DNA from: Glycine soja
Lineage: Eukaryota; Streptophyta; Magnoliopsida; Fabales; Fabaceae
Assembly: GCF_004193775.1 (NCBI RefSeq)
Contig: NC_041021.1
Location: 21,358,632 to 21,422,631, forward strand
Reading direction: 5' to 3'
Length of the DNA: 64,000 nucleotides
The notes beneath the pieces are model-generated. The model was not told the DNA's origin. It saw only the letters and a program-made list of their open reading frames with translations, and ran no database searches. The stretch's first letter is position 1; every line of letters starts with the position of its first letter. The position numbers and the translations under genes were made by a program. Below are positions 35,023-45,300 of this stretch, piece after piece.

Positions 35023-35232
35023 CTTAGTATGAGCTGGTCCCATTCCTTAAACCCAGCATTGATCAAATTATCAACAGTGACACTCCTGTGCCTTTCACTC
35101 CGTCCTGTCAGTAGAATAACCTTGAATCCCAGATTCAAAACATCTTCATAGAGCTTTAAACTGGGTTCAATGGCTGGAGCTACACCCTTCTCCACCCAAT
35201 TGTTAAACTTCTCACGGTCAAAGACCTGAAGC
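35023..35232 (-). pseudogene. Captured exon of a HAD acid phosphatase / vegetative storage protein-like gene
   Basis: The minus-strand exon is bounded by ...CTTGTAG|GCTT (acceptor) and CTAAG|GTAATT (donor) and is 210 bases (70 codons) with no stop. It encodes FDREKFNNWVEKGVAPAIEP and LGFKVILLTGRSERHRSVTV, ending EWDQLILR. The LLTGRSE block is HAD motif II of the plant class-B type acid phosphatase family, whose soybean members include the vegetative storage proteins. The motif I nucleophile (DxD) and the later Lys and Asp motifs would be on other exons, which I do not find on either side. It is therefore a single captured exon and not functional on its own. Confidence 0.82.
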
Positions 35233-36150
35233 CTACAAGCAAATGCAAACAAAGGTTCATGTTAGGAAGAAAGAAAAATAAGTCAAGTTAGCATGATAGA
35301 TACAGAAGAATACTATCTAGAGTCATTCATTCCTAGAGGAATATTCACAGGCAGGAATAAGAAAACATCAAAACCTGATTAACCCCTCCAAATGTTCACA
35401 CTACAGAACTTTTGGCCTAAAAGCTATTTTGGTGTAAAAGTAAACTCCAATTCAAGCTCCAACATTATCCAAACAAAACTAGGGGCAATTAAGCATGAAT
35501 TTGGGGTTATTTAACTCTTTTTTTTTTTAAACCAAAGAGTACAAAACAAAGTTCTTAAATCCCACAAAAGCATAAAATTCCCAACTCCAAATAGGATTAC
35601 AGTATCTTCAATCTCTCTTGATTGTTAAACAATAATTTATAACACTTCTTATGTCCTTTCCGAATTACCCTATTTTTCAGCTTTCAGATGAAAGCAAACT
35701 AAATTTCAGCCAAAAAACTATCTTTACAACACCATTAAAAGAAATTACATGGAACCCGTGACCTTTCTTCAACAGTACACGAACCAATTAACCTAAAACA
35801 AGGTTAAAATAAGCTTAACCTAACAAAGTTAGTAACTGACTAACCAATCTCTGTCTTCACGAAACTTCGAGCGGAGAAGTTGGAGCGATGAAGTCGAAGA
35901 GGTGAAGGAGCTTCAATGGAAGAAGGGGTAGAAGCTTCAATGGAAGAACAGGTGAAGGAGCTTCAATGGAAGAAGGAGCAAGCAGAAAACGAAAATCAGT
36001 AGGGTTCATGCAAGCAGAAAGAGAAAATCAATAGGGTTCAAACACAAAGGTCTAGGATTCAAAGCAGAAAACGAAGGAGCAAGCACAAAGGTCTAGGGTT
36101 CAAAGCAGCGCAATCTCGAAAGCTAGCAGAAACGTGCACACCCGTGAGGT
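35233..36150. other. Transposon interior with a short GAAGGAGCTTCAATGGAAGA repeat
   Basis: About four imperfect copies of a 21-base unit (GAAGGAGCTTCAATGGAAGA) lie at 35905-35970, and a GGTCTAGGGTTCAAAGCAG unit is duplicated at 36045-36115. The rest is AT-rich and probably intronic or promoter DNA carried with the phosphatase exon. No further coding exon was found. Confidence 0.5.
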
Positions 36151-36179
36151 CTAGGAGCAATTTCCCTTATTTGTTTTTA

Positions 36180-36389
36180 CAACTACGACGGTTTTTTTCT
36201 AAAAACCGGCTTAAATTTTATAAAACATAACATTCTAAGGCGGTTTTCAATAACCGCCTTAGAAAGTGCGTCGTAAAATGAAATTTGTTACACAATAATT
36301 ACAAAAATGCCACCGCACCGCTTTCTAAAGCGGTTCCTCAAATAACCGTCGTAAATCGCGTGTCTTAAAAAGCCATTTTTCTAGTAGTG
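36180..36389. repeat. Right subterminal region of the CACTA element
   Basis: Inverted pairs such as AAGGCGGTTTTCAATAACCGCCTT (36238-36261) and ACGACGG/CCGTCGT motifs lead to the terminal repeat at 36372-36389. The array is shorter and less regular than that on the left. Confidence 0.75.
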
Positions 36390-36665
36390 CCTATTGTGCC
36401 ACGACACCAATGATGCCTCCTTCCTTTCCCTTCACCGCCACACGCCACTCTCCCCTCTTTTGATTTTCACCATTTTGTAGTTGCTCAATCCGTGGTTCAT
36501 TGCAACAAATAATCTTCTTTCCCATCTCGCCTCTTGTTGTCGCCGTGTGTGTCTCTCTTCTGTGTTTGTTTTATTTTTTACTGTGTTAAACCATCTGTAT
36601 GGTACATGCAAAATGAGAATCCATATGACCATACAGATGATCAATCTGTATGTTTGTTAACTTTA

Positions 36666-36870
36666 AATATTACCTATTTTTGTTTAGATAAATTTTAAAA
36701 TAAATACATTATAAAAATTTGGAATTTTTGTTATTTAAATATTTTATAAATAACTATTTTAATACTTTGGTATATTTAAAATATTTATTTATAAAATAAT
36801 TAAATAAAAAAATCCAAATTTTTATAATGTATTTATTTTAAAATTTATTTAAACAAAAATAGGTAATATT
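36666..36870. repeat. AT-rich long hairpin, arms about 60 bases
   Basis: Left arm 36666-36729 (ATTACCTATTTTTGTTTAGA...) and right arm 36807-36870 (...AAACAAAAATAGGTAAT) are inverted copies with about one mismatch visible. The loop itself contains a second complementary pair around TTTAAATATTTTATAAATA. It may be a MITE; the outer edges do not show a certain target duplication. Confidence 0.8.
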
Positions 36871-36934
36871 GTATAATAATTTTTTTATTAATATATTTGT
36901 ATAAATGTTATTACATTAATACTATTAAATATTT

Positions 36935-37290
36935 ATATAAATAGTGATTTGAAGTATAAAAAATATAAAAATGAATTTCTTCATTCGTTTATAAATATAT
37001 AAAAGTATTAAAATAGTTATTTATAAAATAATTAAATATTCATTTATCAAAAATTAAAAACAAAACTGTTCTTTGATTTTGATCATATATTTTAGTTTGC
37101 TAGAAAGAGTGATTTGAATTTAAAAAATGATTCTACATTGATTTATGAATATATAAAAGTATTAAAATAGTTATTTATAAAATAATTAAATACTTAATTA
37201 TGAATTATTAAATAGTAATTTATAAAATATTTAAAATAAAATTGTAGTTTGATTTTAATGATATATTTTAGTTTGCTAGATTAATCATTT
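36935..37290. repeat. Two-copy direct repeat, period about 170-180 bases
   Basis: The block with GTGATTTGAA, ATATATAAAAGTATTAAAAT and TATATTTTAGTTTGCTAGA occurs twice in tandem. It is AT-rich and non-coding, beside the long hairpin. Confidence 0.65.
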
Positions 37291-37486
37291 AAAGTTAATT
37301 TAAATTTTATTTATTACATTTATTAAAATATACTACATTTAATAATACAATAAGGTTTTAGAAGATTTATTAGTTACTTTTTTAGTTAGTTTTTGAGTAA
37401 TAGAATGGAAATATTTTTGTTATAAAATATGAAACTCAACTATTGTTTGAACGATGACATTAATTGTTATTAGTGTTTAAATTTGT

Positions 37487-39117
37487 AGATTATGTTAGAA
37501 CCAAAGCATTGCGTCAAGCTTTAGGCGGAGTTTTAGGAAGAGCTTTAGGAAGACAGGTTAGTGGTAATGAGGAAAAAGTCTCTCAGGATCGAAGGCCGAC
37601 AACATCGGCAGATAGACAACGACAACCACAGCTGTTGTAGAGGATCTTGAGAATGTGAATAATGTTGCTTGCGAGCCTCATGAGGAGCCTTATGCTCAAA
37701 TTACGGAGGATGTAGGTGGTGATTCACAGGGTTTTTCAGGTGGGCCCTAGGATACATCAGTGTTGACAGATTATGCTTATCATGTGGCATCCAAAGTGTG
37801 GGCAGAATAGATAGTTATTTGTTTAATTAAAACTTATTTAAATAAGTATTTGTCATTTTAATATACATAAATAATTTTAATTATTTTCAAGAACTTACTA
37901 AGTTGAAGTTGGCCTCTCATGGGAGAAAGGTGGAGAAATTTGGAAGGCATGCACCTGAGATTAAATGCATAGTGACTACTATAGGATTAAGTTTTTTGAT
38001 TACATGTTCGTTAGAGATAGGTGACAGGGGACTTTTATCTGCTTTTGCAGAGAGGTGACACAAGAAAAATAGTAATTTCCATCTACCCATAAGAGAGCTG
38101 ACTATAACCATTGATGATGTGACATCCTTATTACATCTACCCATTACAGGTGTCTTCCATACCTTTGAAGCAATTGATGTAGAGCAGGTTGTTGACTTGT
38201 CAATTGAGTTGCTTGAACTTAGTAGACAATATGTAAAAGATGAGATAGACCAATGTAGAAGGACATATGTTCGCCTAGTTTGGCTACAAGACATTTATCG
38301 TAGCAAATGTGACGCAAGACAATGTACAGTAGTAGCTCAAGCATATTTGTTGCATCTTGTAGGTAGCACAATATTTGCTAATAAGAGTGTCACACATATC
38401 AATGGTATTCTTGGATGCATTTCGTGACCTTAATCAATCTGGAGGGTTTTCATGAGGAGCAGTTGCACTAGTCCATATGTATGACAATCTGAATGTTGTG
38501 TCCAAGCATACCACAAAACATCTTGTAGGATATATCACTCTTTTGCGGGTAATTATATTGATTTTTAACATTGTTATTGGTATCTTTTAATATGTACTAT
38601 TGATTATACTTGTTATTGGTATTTTTTAATATGTGTAGTCTTAGATCTATGAGCATTTCCCTACAATTGCAAATATTATTTCTAATGAGGATTGCCATGA
38701 GAGAAAACCACATGCTTGTCATTGGAAGTCTAGGAAGGCATTACCAATGACCTCCTATCGTAAGCGCTTGAATAGGCTAACGTCAGATGCTGTTTGCTGG
38801 ATACCTGATGGTGATCATCGTGCATTCAAAGAATTTGAACTCGTTTCACTATTTCTGGACATATCACATGGGGCTCATTTATTGTTAGACACATACCAGA
38901 GAGGGTATTACGATAGTTTGGTTATGTTCAGTCCATTCATCCACTCCCTACTGCTCTATCTCTATCCACAGAGGAGATTGACAATAGATGGCTTCAGTTT
39001 TCTCAATACCTTGCATCAGTTGGAGAGTTTTGTAGTTTTCCTAGTCAGTGTGCAACAAGTTACATGGAGTGGTTTTATAGGATATCTCAGCCATTCATGA
39101 GTCTGCCACAGCTTGGG
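37487..39117 (+). pseudogene. Plant mobile domain (MAIN/PP7-long-form-like) pseudogene
   Basis: The segments, joined over frameshifts, stops and at least one possible intron, read as follows. First RTKALRQALGGVLGRALGRQ (37497), then SHGRKVEKFGRHAPEIKC (37917), TITIDDVTSLLHLPITGVF (38100-38160) and DQCRRTYVRLVWLQDIY (38250). Then come QAYLLHLVGSTIFANKS (38340) and KALPMTSYRKRLNRLTSDAV (38735). The block near TITIDDVTSLLHLPITG is the hallmark of the plant mobile domain shared by MAIN-type proteins and 'serine/threonine phosphatase 7 long form' annotations. Many copies belong to transposons. The copy has several stops and is cut at 39118 by an LTR. It is not functional. Confidence 0.75.
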
Positions 39118-39500
39118 TGTAACACCCTGAAATGTTACTAACTATAAATTGATGTTTAATTGTATTTATCGTGCTAATTGACTATATGGTTGACTTGAAT
39201 GAGTTGAGGTATAATTTGAATTAGTCATGTGTGAATTTCTTGATGTGGATGTTGAGTTATGTGGAGTTTTGTTGAAATAAGTTGAAATTAAGAGATATTT
39301 TAAATTTTACCTAAACCTATTTCAGTAAAATCACAATCTCGGATTCATTAACCGTTGGATCGTCTTCACATTTTGTCTAGAGCTTCCTAAGACAATTTTC
39401 CATATTCTGTTTGATTTAGTCACTTGACCATTTGGGAGTGACGGCAATGGAGCCGTTTGACGTTTAATCAATCCATTGAAATTCCAGGGTTTGTCCCCCT
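39118..39500 (+). repeat. LTR start (TGTAACACCCTGAAATG) broken by later insertion
   Basis: A TGTAACACCC start follows the pseudogene directly. The sequence contains CAGTAAAATCACAATCTCGG and ATTAACCGTTGGATCGTC blocks resembling those of the gypsy LTRs at 3130-3350. It fades into the tandem repeat at 39524. The sequence at 46872-47959 may be the rest of this LTR, displaced by the minus-strand element between; that link is inference. Confidence 0.5.
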
Positions 39501-39523
39501 TTTTCTTTGTTTAAAAACATCGA

Positions 39524-40275
39524 CGGGTGAGAACTTTTGATCTGTCCCTATGTTCACTTGAGGCTCATGCACGATGCCCCTCATTGCCCCAGTGTAAGGC
39601 TTTGAGGTACCAATTGTTATCTTTCATCATGACCTTGTAGCTGGGAACCTATTGGGTGAGAACTTCTAATCTGCCCCTAGGTTCGCTCGAGGTTTTTGCA
39701 TGGTGCCTTTCATTGCCCCAGTGTAAGGCTTTGAGGTACCAATCGTTGTCTTTCATCATGACCTTGTAGCAAGGAACCTATTGGGTGGGAACTTCTAATC
39801 TGCCCCTAGGTTCGTTTGAGGTTTATGCATGGTGCCTTTCATTGCCCCAGTGTAGGGCTTTGAGGTATCCATTTTTATCTTTCGTCATGACCTTTTAGCT
39901 GGGAACCCATTGGGTGAGAACTTCTAATCTGCCCTTAGGTTCGCTTGAGGTTTATGCATGGTGCCTTTCATTGCCCCAGTGTAGGGCTTTGAGGTATCCA
40001 TTTTTATCTTTTGTCATGACCTTGTAGCTGGGAACCCATTGGGTGAGAACTTCTAATTTGCCCTTAGGTTCGCTTGAGGTTTATGCATGGTGCCTTTCAT
40101 TGCCCCAGTGTAAGGCTTTGAGGTACCAATCGTTGTCTTTTGTCATGACCGTGTAGCAGGGAACCTATTGGGTGAGAACTTCTAATCTGCCCCTAGGTTC
40201 ACTTAAGGTTTATGCATGGTGCCTTTCATTGCCCCAGTCTAAGGCTTTGAGGTACCAATCGTTTTCACAACCTTG
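39524..40275. repeat. 129-bp tandem repeat, about 5.8 copies
   Basis: Unit starts at GGGTGAGAAC or GGGTGGGAAC occur at 39524, 39654, 39783, 39912, 40041 and 40170, so the period is 129-130 bases. Each unit contains TTTCATTGCCCCAGTGTA and GGCTTTGAGGTACC blocks. The first copy is the most diverged. It lies downstream of gag in the minus-strand Tat/Ogre-like element, where such elements often carry satellites. Confidence 0.93.
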
Positions 40276-40864
40276 TAGCAAGGAAGAATGAAAGAGGCGG
40301 TTTGATTCTCGCAAAAAGAATTTTTCAAGGACGAGAAATAGTTTGAAGGATTTTTTTCAGTTGATGGATTAAGTCAAATGACTCCTATTCTTGATAACTC
40401 ACTTCTCTAGGAATGATAAAATGATGTCACATGAATGTCTATATTTTTACTTGAAAACAAAGTCAATCAAATGCTTTTTTTTCTTTTATTTTGAAACTTA
40501 TTTGTTTTGAACTTTACTCGTTGTTTTACGGCACCCCCACCAACGTGCAAGATGAGTAATCTCTGATTGAACGGTCTTGGAAGTCCAAACTCAGGAGCGC
40601 AGGTCGCTTAAGCAAACAGACCAATGGCTTGCACCCATATTCCGGTGAAAGTTGAATAAGCAAAGATGTGTTTGTGAGAGGATGAGGGACAAAGATATCA
40701 AATTTATCCATTTTATTTAGCATTGTAACTGTGGTTTACAATAATGGTATAAACTTGAAAATCCTGACGAGTCATTAGAGACATCTAACAACAGCTTTCA
40801 AAATTGCCCCATGTGTGGTGTTGCTTGTCAATGTTAGGATTCACAAGCGATTCTCCTCAAATTT

Positions 40865-42552
40865 CAGCTAGCCCGCATCAATTAGACCTTGCACCTTATG
40901 CTTCAGGGCCCTACAATGCTCAATGGAATGCCCCGGGGCTTCTCCATGATAAGCACACGTTGTGTTCGAGTCGTATCCTCGAAGAAATGGAGGTTGAGGA
41001 ACCTTGGTTGGGATTATGGCTACCATTGAATTATCGAGTAAATATGGGAGCAAGTCAGCATAGGACACCAGAATTAGGTTGAATTCTATAGGCTTTTTCG
41101 CTGCAAAATTCATTTATTGGTTGGTGTTTTGGTTCGTGCTAAAGGTGGTGTTTGTGATTGGAAGTGTGGTAGACAGGCTTTGTGGTTGATTTAGGGATGG
41201 CCTTTGTGGATGATTGGGTGAGAGGGACTGCTATTGGCTGAGTAATGACATTATTGGGCTAGTGGGAAGTTTGGCCATGTAGGAATGACAGTCGCAACAT
41301 GGGTTTCTCCTTCATCCTCACCCTCTTCATTTGCCCCAGTTTTCTCATTCGTCCAAGCAAGATGACTAAATTTGCCTCTTTTCGGACCCACATCGATCCT
41401 TTCACTGGCGAAGACCAACATCTTTTCATAGTAAAACACTGGTAATGTGTCTACCATCACGATTATCGTCTCCCTTTCCATCATTGGGGGTACCACTTGG
41501 GCTGCCAGATCCCTCCACCTTTGGACGTATTCTTTGAAAGATTCATGCCCTTTTTTGCACATGTTCTGTAGTTGCATCCTATCCGGAGCCATATCAGAAT
41601 TGTACTGACACTGCCTAACGAAGGCAACCATTAGGTCCTTCCGAGAATGGACTCGGGAAGGTTCCAAGTTTGTATACCAGGTGACAGCTGCCCCAGTAAG
41701 ACTTTCTTGGAAGAAATGTATCAGCAGTTTCCCATCTTTTGAGTATGCCCCCATCTTTCGACAATACATCTTTAGATGGTTCTTGGGGCAAGTAGTCCCC
41801 TTGTACTTGTCAAAGTTGAGCGCCTTGAACTTGGGAATGACCACGTTCGGGTACTAGGAACAACTCTTCTATGTCAGTAAAGGCATAATCTCAGTCTCCT
41901 TCAATGGCCCTGAGCCTTTCCTCTAGATGATCCAACTTTCCCATTTCTGCCATAGCATGAGGGTTTTTACTCACTGTGGAATGCAAGAGGTATGGTTGTG
42001 GGTGACACTAAGGACCCTCCTATGTGTTTTGCAGGGGTATACCACCAACTGCTTGCCCTTTAGTGGCATATCTGAGGCAAGGCTCGAAGTCGGCTAGATT
42101 GTGGTGGGGAATTTCATGTGTCTCCCCCATGGTTTGAGAGACATGTGCACGATAAGTTTGGGGTCGTCGGCTCTCAATGAGTATGGGAGTGGAGTTATTG
42201 ACATTCTCACTAGAAGTGTATGCCACATTGGGTGGTGTATAGTTAGGAGGCAAGCCATATGGCGGGAAGACGTGCTTGTTTTGAATTTGCACATAATAGT
42301 GGCCGCCCGTACTTCCCAAATCATAGCTGAGGTTGGATGATTCATTTGGTTGAGGCCAGATGGGGGCATCGGGTTCACCTTAGCAATAGCGCTGGTAGCG
42401 GCAACTGCAATCATATTGGCTTTCATTATCTTCTTCATGCTCATCATGGCCTTCATCATTGTGGCCATTTGCTCTTTCAAGGCCTCCGTGTTGGCCATCA
42501 TCTACTCTTGCACCTCCTCTACTTCACCCATTACTCTAGCTCTAGCACGGGT
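40865..42552 (-). pseudogene. Tat/Ogre-like gag remnant
   Basis: The minus strand first gives an N-terminal coiled-coil-like part (42501-42094) with KEQMATMMKAMMSMKKIMKA. A Pro/Tyr-rich linker in another frame (42319-42020, YGLPPNYTPPNVAYTSSENV) follows. The capsid core (41844-41251) has FDKYKGTTCPKNHLKMYCRK, HFFQESLTGAAVTWYTNLEP and FKEYVQRWRDLAAQVVPPMM. A knuckle-like block CAYHGEAPGHSIEHCRALKH (41113-40868) ends QGLIDAG. At least three frameshifts or stops separate these blocks. The frame fades just left of 40865 and no protease or pol follows before the tandem repeat. The 5' LTR and primer site lie to the right. Intact, it would form the particle; it cannot now. Confidence 0.88.
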
Positions 42553-42733
42553 TCAGTAAGGGCACCATAAAGCGTGTTCTTTTCTTTTTGATAACAACGA
42601 TTAAGTTTGTTTTTTCTTTTTCTTTTTCTTCTTTTTTTTCAAGAAAAGAATGCAATGAACAATGCAACCAATGAAAAGCATGGATGTATGTAAATGATGC
42701 ACAATTGAAGTATTGCGAATTTTTATGCAGGAC

Positions 42734-43940
42734 TGTTGGACAAGTGGCCTCAGATATCTTAAGAAGGGGGGGGGGGGTTGAATTAAGATATCACAAACTA
42801 TTTCCCCAATTAAAATTTTATTTCACTTTCTATTCAAGTTATAAATTCCCTTAAAAATGAACTTCTTAAATATTGATTCAAATAGAGCAATTTGAATATG
42901 AATATAAAACAATAATAGATAAAGGAGTTTAAGGGAAGAGAGATTGCAAACTCAGATTTATACTGGTTCGGTCACACCCTTGTGCCTATGTCTAGTCCCC
43001 AAGCAACCCGCTTGAGAGTTCCACTATCTTGTAAAAGCCTATTACAAGATCTGAACCACACAAGGACAACCCTTCCTTTGTGTTCAAATTTCCTTACAAC
43101 AAGAGACCCTCGGTCTCTTAATCCTTTTCCAGAATAAAGAATAAGAGAAGAAGTAATCTCTCTTGAAAGAGATAGATTGAACAATTTGAGCACTCAAATA
43201 ATTCCTTATTGAATCACAAGTGTTTTGGCCAAGGAATTTTTAAGAGGATAAAACGATTTTGCTTTTCAAGAGGATAAGACCTTTTTGTTCTGAAAAACTC
43301 TTAGCAAATTCGTGTCTCAAGTCACATATATATAGGCCTTTGATAGCCATTCAAGAACCAAATAAAAAAAGATGTGACTGTTGAGAATATTTTCTGAAAA
43401 TCTGCTCTGGTAATCGATTACAGTATGTGTGTAATCGATTACAAGCTTTAAAATTTGAATTAAAACGTTTAATAACTGCTGGTAATCGATTACCATATAT
43501 GTGTAATCGATTACACAGTGCAAATTTTGAATTCAAATTTTAATAGTTGTTGTGAATCAGTTTTGGCCACTGGTAATCGATTACATCCTCTGGTAATCGA
43601 TTACCAGAGAGTAAATCTCTTGAAAAAGACTTTTTAACTTAAATTTCTTGGCCAAACCTTTTGCTACTTCAATTGGAATTCCCTTCCTATTTAATATACT
43701 CTTCCTAAGACTTTAGAGACTGTCTTGATCATCCATCTTGAATATCTTTGTCTTGAATAAAGCATTGAGAAACATGTAACCCTTTGGCAAGCTTTGAGAA
43801 ACATGTAACCCTTTGGTATCATCAAAACATTCAGCTTGATCCTTTGTCTCCAAGGACATGGGGTTGAATCAATTTAGATTTTTAACATTGTCCATTACAT
43901 CTTTGTCAAGGTGAAACTGGAAGTAATAAGGACATCAACA
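42734..43940 (+). mobile_element. Solo LTR-type insertion with GTAATCGATTAC palindromes
   Basis: It begins TGTTGGACAAGTGGCCTC followed by a run of 12 G and TTGAATT, and ends ACATCAACA. The opening matches the minus-strand start of the LTR at 50833-52347 (TGTTGGATCAAGTGGCCTC). Six ATCGAT palindromes lie at 43405-43610. A direct target duplication is not visible: the flanks AGGAC and GTCCT are inverted copies instead. It is inserted in the leader between the gag and primer site of the Tat/Ogre-like element. The frames inside are incidental. Confidence 0.75.
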
Positions 43941-45279
43941 GTCCTAAATGTGTTTGGCAGTAGACGAAGCAGCGATGTAACTCGATCCATCTTTTGCCCC
44001 AATTTTTTGCAAGATGGTTACTTCCATACTTCAACTTGACTTGATGAACCTTTTCGTAAAAGCATCAGTTTGATTTAACCCCGTAATCCAAGGAATGCAA
44101 TTCTAATTGCCAATACTTCGACAACATTTCATAGAGATGAAAGACTCGGGAATACACATGCTATGCATGGAAAATGTAATTATGAAATTGAGATGCCTGA
44201 AGAAACATCTTTTCTTAGTTAACCATGCATCAGGTACCATGTTCAATCATTTTGTTTTTAAGTGAAATGGGTTTATGATCCCAACATGGTTGGCTCATGG
44301 TACCTAACACATGCAACTAAGAATGTAGTGTGAATTTTCACGCTTCCCCTTTTTTGTTTTGCAGAGGAAAATGCAAGGATCATGCATGAGCGAACATGAA
44401 AACAAAAGGTATGCAGTTTGTAGAACAAAAAGTATGTTGAACGCATATGCATGATGATGCAATGACTCATGCCAAATGTGATGTTGGAATATGATAACAG
44501 ACAAATGCAGGAACAATATGTTCATTATGATGCCATGAAGAGATGGTTATGCGATGCATGATATGAATGCATTTACGGACACGAGGGCCCGGAAAATTAT
44601 CTCTTCTTACTTGCACATTTGGGGGTGTAGTGCCCCATGTGTGCAGTTTAAAAAGGTGATATGGATCTTCCGGCTTCCCATGACAAAAGACGAGACCAAC
44701 ATACAACGCGTGCATGACGACATGATGTAGACGCGCAAAATCATAACACGGGGATGCACAAAGTATGACAATATCCATAAATAATTACAAGCAAAGGTGT
44801 ACATGACATTTAGGACTACATGCATGGGCGTGTTTAAAACGGCACGCAATGTGTTTGCTCCGTGCCCCTATTTTAGGGACCTATAGGATAATATCTAGGG
44901 GTCTGTAATAACTACTCCCAACGATCCATATCTCACATGACTGTTTTCTAGAGGTATCATCACTCAAGATAATGATATTGCGGCGGTATGGCATACCAGT
45001 GACAACACATTATAAAGAGAGAAAGCTCTAGACGAGGTTTCACTATTATCAAGCAAGTCGGAGACCTAGCATGACCATAGATCCACCTCCACTCCTTAGA
45101 TTTCCATGAACCCGGGTATAGGGCCCCTTTTTTACTCAAAACCGTGGGTGCTTAGAATGCGGTGTAAAAATGTGGAAAAGACAACATTTATTATTTTTAC
45201 ACAGTTCAAGGAAAAAAAACTCACACACAAAGTTTCATAATTCCAAACTTTCCTAAAATAGGCCTAACTCACAAAAACT
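43941..45279 (-). other. Leader of the Tat/Ogre-like element, no recognised gene
   Basis: This stretch lies between the primer site (45281-45298) and gag on the minus strand. It contains several short frames rich in Cys, His and Met (for example 44273-44849) that overlap one another and show no family features. Ogre elements can carry an extra ORF upstream of gag; I do not see a convincing one here. Confidence 0.5.
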
Positions 45280-45280
45280 G

Positions 45281-45298
45281 TCCCCAGTGGAGTCGCCA
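45281..45298 (-). other. Primer binding site, tRNA-Arg type
   Basis: The minus strand reads TGGCGACTCCACTGGGGA two bases after the LTR end. Ogre/Tat elements of legumes use a tRNA-Arg-type primer with nearly this sequence. It fixes the element's direction as right to left. Confidence 0.78.
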
Positions 45299-45300
45299 AC

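Larger units (their letters stand above)
27478..36389. mobile_element. Non-autonomous CACTA transposon carrying host gene pieces (Pack-CACTA)
   Basis: The left end reads CACAACTAGAAAAATGGC; the right end, reverse-complemented, reads CACTACTAGAAAAATGGC. The host flanks carry CCT on both sides (27475-27477, 36390-36392), the 3-bp duplication expected of CACTA (En/Spm) elements. Subterminal GACGGTT motifs and inverted copies follow both ends. The 8,912-base interior shows no transposase (TnpD/TnpA) domain. It holds a DET1-like fragment, an unassigned fragment, a three-exon R2R3-MYB gene and a HAD phosphatase exon, on both strands. Soybean Tgm-Express elements are known CACTA elements that carry host gene fragments; this one has the same design. 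Transposition would need a transposase from elsewhere. Confidence 0.9.
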
